From NCBI GenBank assembly GCA_023412175.1, contig JAEYOB010000040.1, positions 1 through 8,024 on the forward strand: a DNA stretch of 8,024 nucleotides, in the 5' to 3' direction. Position numbers and translations under genes: made by a program. Origin of the DNA: Pseudomonadota bacterium (GTDB lineage Bacteria > Pseudomonadota > Alphaproteobacteria > Azospirillales > Azospirillaceae). Below the pieces are notes generated by a model that saw nothing but the letters and a program-made list of their open reading frames with translations, ran no database searches and was not told the DNA's origin. Each line of letters opens with the position of its first letter. The stretch's first letter is position 1. This document shows positions 5,735-8,024 of the stretch, in pieces.

Positions 5735-7149
5735 CGTGCGGTGCCCCCCGGCTTCGATGGCAGCGTCGTCCCAAGGGCATGGAATCCGGTGGGATCGTCG
5801 GCCGGGCGGTCCACCGCCGCTCCCCAGCGCAGTTCGTTGTCCTGCGTGTAGCGCTTGCCGAGCTGCCAGGCGATCTGCGCCCGTCCCAGTTCGACTCCCA
5901 GATAGAAGGCGTGCCCGAGGTCACCGCGTGCGTCGATGTGCGGGTACAGGGCGAAGGGTTCGCTGGCGACGTGGTGTCCGTCGCGATTGTACAGGTGGAT
6001 GCCCTGTTCCGTGACTTCGATCCGATAGTTGGGGTCGCGGATCCGCGTGGCCAAATCCGCGACCTGCTCGGGCGTGCTGACGAACGGCTTGCGGTCGCGC
6101 AGGCAGAGCAGCGCATCGCCGAACCCCTGGGGGCGGGAGCCCGCTTCGCGCGCCGCGAGGAACTGGCGGCGTGCCGCGTCGAACTCGCGGATCGTCCGGC
6201 GGCAGTGCGGGCTGACCTGCACGGTCAGGACATGGTCGATGTCCAACTCGGAGACGACCCCCATGAGCAGGGCGGTCATCCCCGGCGTGTCGGCGTCGGT
6301 CAGTTCGGTTACGTTGCCGATGCCCATCATGATCTCAAGGTCGGGGTAGCGTGCCCGGACCTCCCGGTAGCGGAACAGCGAGTCCGTAAAGCCGTGGTGG
6401 ATCGGTTCCAGGATCGGATCGGCGATGCAACGGCGTCCCTCCCTCCGGAGGGTGTCCACCACCCGGTACAGCGACGGCAGGTCGGTCGGGGTGGTGGGGA
6501 TCACGACGGGCACCGCGTCGGTCTCGCGGGCAATCCATGCGGTCGCCTCGGTCAGGCTCAGCAGGTAGGAGGCGCCGGCCCGCGCACCGCGCAGCAGATC
6601 CTGGGGATCCAGGGAATCGATGCTGACCGTGTGGCCGGCGGCGCACAGCGCCACCACCGCTTCCTCCAGATGCGGGAAGGGCTGATCCGGCAGGCAGCCG
6701 AGGTCCACCACGTCGGCCCCGTCCGCCGTGAACCGGGCGGCGCGTTCCAGGATGGCCGGAACGTCCAGGAGCGGGGCCTCTACGATCTCGGCGATGATGC
6801 GGGTGCGGTAGCGGCTGAGATCGACCGGGGCCGCCTGCCGTTGGAAGTGCTGGGGCAGATCCTCCAACTCGTCGGGGCCGCGCTCGAACGGCACGCCGAA
6901 ATGCGCGACCAGCCGGTCGAGGTCGCCGCGGAACCGGCCCGGCAGCAGGACAAGGTCGGCTCCCTCGACCGACGTCAGCCGCCGCAATACGATCTCCGTC
7001 GTCGCCAGGGCGGCGACCTTGACGCCGAGGTTCACCACGCTGGTCCGGAAATCGAGCGGCTGCAGGGAGTCGAGCACGCGGCGCAGCCGGGCTTCGGCCA
7101 GTGCGCCTGTCAGGAGGAGGATGTGTCCGGGCCGTTCCCCCTCACGCAT
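5731..7149 (-). CDS. Dihydropteroate synthase-related protein (DUF6513, pterin-binding and DUF4346 regions)
   Basis: Starting at ATG 7149 the protein has 472 residues. The N-terminal part (about 1-120; HILLLTGALAE, TSVVNLGVKVAALAT, DLVLLPGRFRGDLD) matches DUF6513. The centre is a pterin-binding TIM barrel like dihydropteroate synthase: GADVVDLG (144-151), SIDSLDPQDLL (near 176-186), ADPILEPIHHGF (243-254), MMGIGNVTEL (274-283). The C-terminus (GHAFYLGVELGRAQIAW, LGKRYTQDNELRWG, about 412-443) matches the DUF4346 module of archaeal DHPS-related proteins (TIGR00284). In those lineages it is thought to join the pterin to the ribofuranosylaminobenzene phosphate in (tetrahydro)methanopterin synthesis; the exact reaction here is inferred. 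The start is fixed by GGAG 5 bp upstream and by an 8-bp overlap with the kinase gene. An extension to 7251 is open but lies wholly within the kinase gene. Confidence 0.88.
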   Translation of the reverse strand: MREGERPGHILLLTGALAEARLRRVLDSLQPLDFRTSVVNLGVKVAALATTEIVLRRLTSVEGADLVLLPGRFRGDLDRLVAHFGVPFERGPDELEDLPQHFQRQAAPVDLSRYRTRIIAEIVEAPLLDVPAILERAARFTADGADVVDLGCLPDQPFPHLEEAVVALCAAGHTVSIDSLDPQDLLRGARAGASYLLSLTEATAWIARETDAVPVVIPTTPTDLPSLYRVVDTLRREGRRCIADPILEPIHHGFTDSLFRYREVRARYPDLEIMMGIGNVTELTDADTPGMTALLMGVVSELDIDHVLTVQVSPHCRRTIREFDAARRQFLAAREAGSRPQGFGDALLCLRDRKPFVSTPEQVADLATRIRDPNYRIEVTEQGIHLYNRDGHHVASEPFALYPHIDARGDLGHAFYLGVELGRAQIAWQLGKRYTQDNELRWGAAVDRPADDPTGFHALGTTLPSKPGGTAR

Positions 7150-7777
7150 CGATCGCTCCGGCCTGGGACAGCAGACGGGTGCCCACGGGGGTGCTCCGCG
7201 CCAGCGCCTCGGCGAACTGCCCATGATCGTTTCGCGAGACGCACCAGACACTTCCTCCGTAGTGCGCCATCAAATCCGGCAGCGCCGGATCGACGATGCC
7301 CTCCACCACCATTCGATGGATGGGGATGGGCCCGTCGGGCAGGGGAGCGGACTTGACCAGGATCGCGCAGGTGGCGTCGAGTTGCTCGGCAAGCCAGACC
7401 GCCAAGCTGTCGGACGTCACGTCCCAGCTTTCCGCGACGTCCGCGGTTTCGGCCAGCGGGAGCGGCATCCAGACGGTTGGACCCGGCCGGCTGCGCAGTT
7501 CGTTCAGCGAGCGGGCTGGCAACAGCCGTGGTTCCAGATCGGCCAGGGCGGTGCCGTACTGTTCCATCGCCAGCAGGGCCATGCGGTGTGCCGCCCGATC
7601 CCCGAACCGGAGCGCCGGTTGCGCGTCGCGCACGGCATCGGCAAAGGGGCCACCTCCGGGAACGACGATCACGCGCACCCGCGATTCCGAGGCCAGCAGG
7701 CCCAGCCAGCACCGCAACTCGGGTGCGCTCCAGAGGCTGCCGCCCAGCTTCACCACCCAAAGCGGCGGCATGCTCAT
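7142..7777 (-). CDS. Amino-acid-kinase-fold protein, MfnE-like small-molecule phosphate kinase
   Basis: 211 residues from ATG 7777. It has the amino acid kinase fold: WVVKLGGSLW (7-16, with Lys10 as the ATP-phosphate-binding lysine), VIVVPGGGPFADAVR (36-50), WDVTSDSLAVWLA (118-130) and ILVKSAP (139-145). It is close in size and motif to MfnE, the [5-(aminomethyl)furan-3-yl]methyl phosphate kinase of methanofuran synthesis. With mfnB in the same operon, a role in methylofuran synthesis is likely, but the substrate is inferred. Two starts are possible: ATG 7777 overlaps the upstream stop by 4 bp, while ATG 7771 sits 8 bp from a GGAG (7780-7783); the protein differs by two residues. The open frame back to 7891 is a shadow of the FolB-like gene. 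Its 3' end overlaps the DHPS-related gene by 8 bp. Confidence 0.84.
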   Translation of the reverse strand: MSMPPLWVVKLGGSLWSAPELRCWLGLLASESRVRVIVVPGGGPFADAVRDAQPALRFGDRAAHRMALLAMEQYGTALADLEPRLLPARSLNELRSRPGPTVWMPLPLAETADVAESWDVTSDSLAVWLAEQLDATCAILVKSAPLPDGPIPIHRMVVEGIVDPALPDLMAHYGGSVWCVSRNDHGQFAEALARSTPVGTRLLSQAGAIDA

Positions 7778-8024
7778 GGCTCCATGCGACGGGATTGTTC
7801 GAGGACCACGCCCACGCCGCCGGATTCCGGGACGACGTCCAGCTTCTCGACCCGCACCTGCGCCCTGGTCACGCGCGGGTCGGAGAAACAAAGGGCCATG
7901 ATCCGGTCGGCCAGCGTCTCGACGAGGTGCACATGCTCGCCGTCGCGCAGGGCACGGATGCCGTCGATCAGGAAGTCGTAGGACAAAACCTCGTCCAGAT
8001 CGTCGGTCAAGGGCTGTTCCGGCC
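7774..8024 (-). CDS. folB: Dihydroneopterin aldolase (FolB-like), 5' partial
   Basis: The frame is open to the window edge and the TTG at 8010 is not a credible start, so the gene begins outside; 82 C-terminal residues are visible. They match the FolB family: LDEVLSYDFLIDGI (the Tyr corresponds to the conserved active-site tyrosine), HLVETLADRIMALCF (the conserved Glu of the ETLA motif) and VRVEKLDVVPESGGVGV (the conserved catalytic lysine). The enzyme cleaves 7,8-dihydroneopterin to 6-hydroxymethyl-7,8-dihydropterin and glycolaldehyde, a step shared by folate and methanopterin pterin synthesis. Its place at the head of the visible C1-carrier operon suggests a copy dedicated to tetrahydromethanopterin. 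It overlaps the kinase gene in an ATGA (7774-7777). Promoter and start lie upstream of the window on this strand. Confidence 0.88.
   Translation of the reverse strand, partial: PEQPLTDDLDEVLSYDFLIDGIRALRDGEHVHLVETLADRIMALCFSDPRVTRAQVRVEKLDVVPESGGVGVVLEQSRRMEP
7780..7783 (-). promoter_or_regulatory. Ribosome binding site GGAG bearing on the kinase start
   Basis: GGAG on the minus strand is only 2 bp from ATG 7777 but 8 bp from ATG 7771. It therefore favours the second ATG, unless translation is coupled through the ATGA overlap. Confidence 0.4.

Noticed and set aside
5779..7356. Long plus-strand open frame (525 codons) opposite the DHPS-related gene
   Set aside because: No recognisable domain and Gly/Arg/Gln/Val-rich shadow composition. 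The minus-strand gene has three recognisable domains and coupled neighbours.
7019..7981. Plus-strand open frame (320 codons) opposite the kinase and FolB-like genes
   Set aside because: Arg/Ser/Pro-rich shadow; the opposite strand shows catalytic motifs of both enzyme families.

Overview
The window looks like part of a methylotrophy or C1-metabolism region of a high-GC proteobacterium. An alphaproteobacterium (Azospirillum/Methylobacterium-like) is my best guess, but the taxon is inferred from gene content and base composition only. Two operons face each other, separated by two small genes.

Plus strand, 1-3617: a compact four-gene operon of the type found beside PQQ-dependent alcohol dehydrogenases. 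It encodes, in order, a periplasmic binding-protein-like subunit (5' end outside the window), an exported YVTN-type beta-propeller protein, an ABC ATPase and an ABC-2 type permease. The genes are 22 bp apart, 14 bp apart, and overlapping by 4 bp. The quinoprotein dehydrogenase itself is not in view and probably lies upstream.

Plus strand, 3618-4429: two small genes without assignable function. One encodes a 57-residue, highly charged, probably disordered protein, preceded by a candidate general-stress (EcfG-type) promoter. The other encodes a 126-residue exported protein with two copies of a 25-residue repeat. The gaps around them hold several strong inverted repeats, including one whose right arm ends just before the ribosome binding site of the exported protein gene.

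Minus strand, 8024-4395 (transcribed right to left): five genes, every junction overlapping by 4 or 8 bp. In transcription order they are a FolB-like dihydroneopterin aldolase (5' end outside the window), an MfnE-like amino-acid-kinase-fold protein, a DUF6513/pterin-binding/DUF4346 dihydropteroate-synthase-related protein, a DUF447 protein and MfnB. Together they point to synthesis of the bacterial C1 carriers tetrahydromethanopterin (pterin genes) and methylofuran (mfn genes). The last gene runs 35 bp into the 3' end of the exported repeat protein gene on the other strand.

A plausible joint picture: a periplasmic PQQ alcohol (methanol) dehydrogenase produces formaldehyde, the plus-strand operon supports that periplasmic system, and the minus-strand operon builds the cofactors used to oxidise formaldehyde to formate. 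No rRNA, tRNA, CRISPR array, insertion sequence or integrase was seen, and no stretch over 300 bp lacks a gene.
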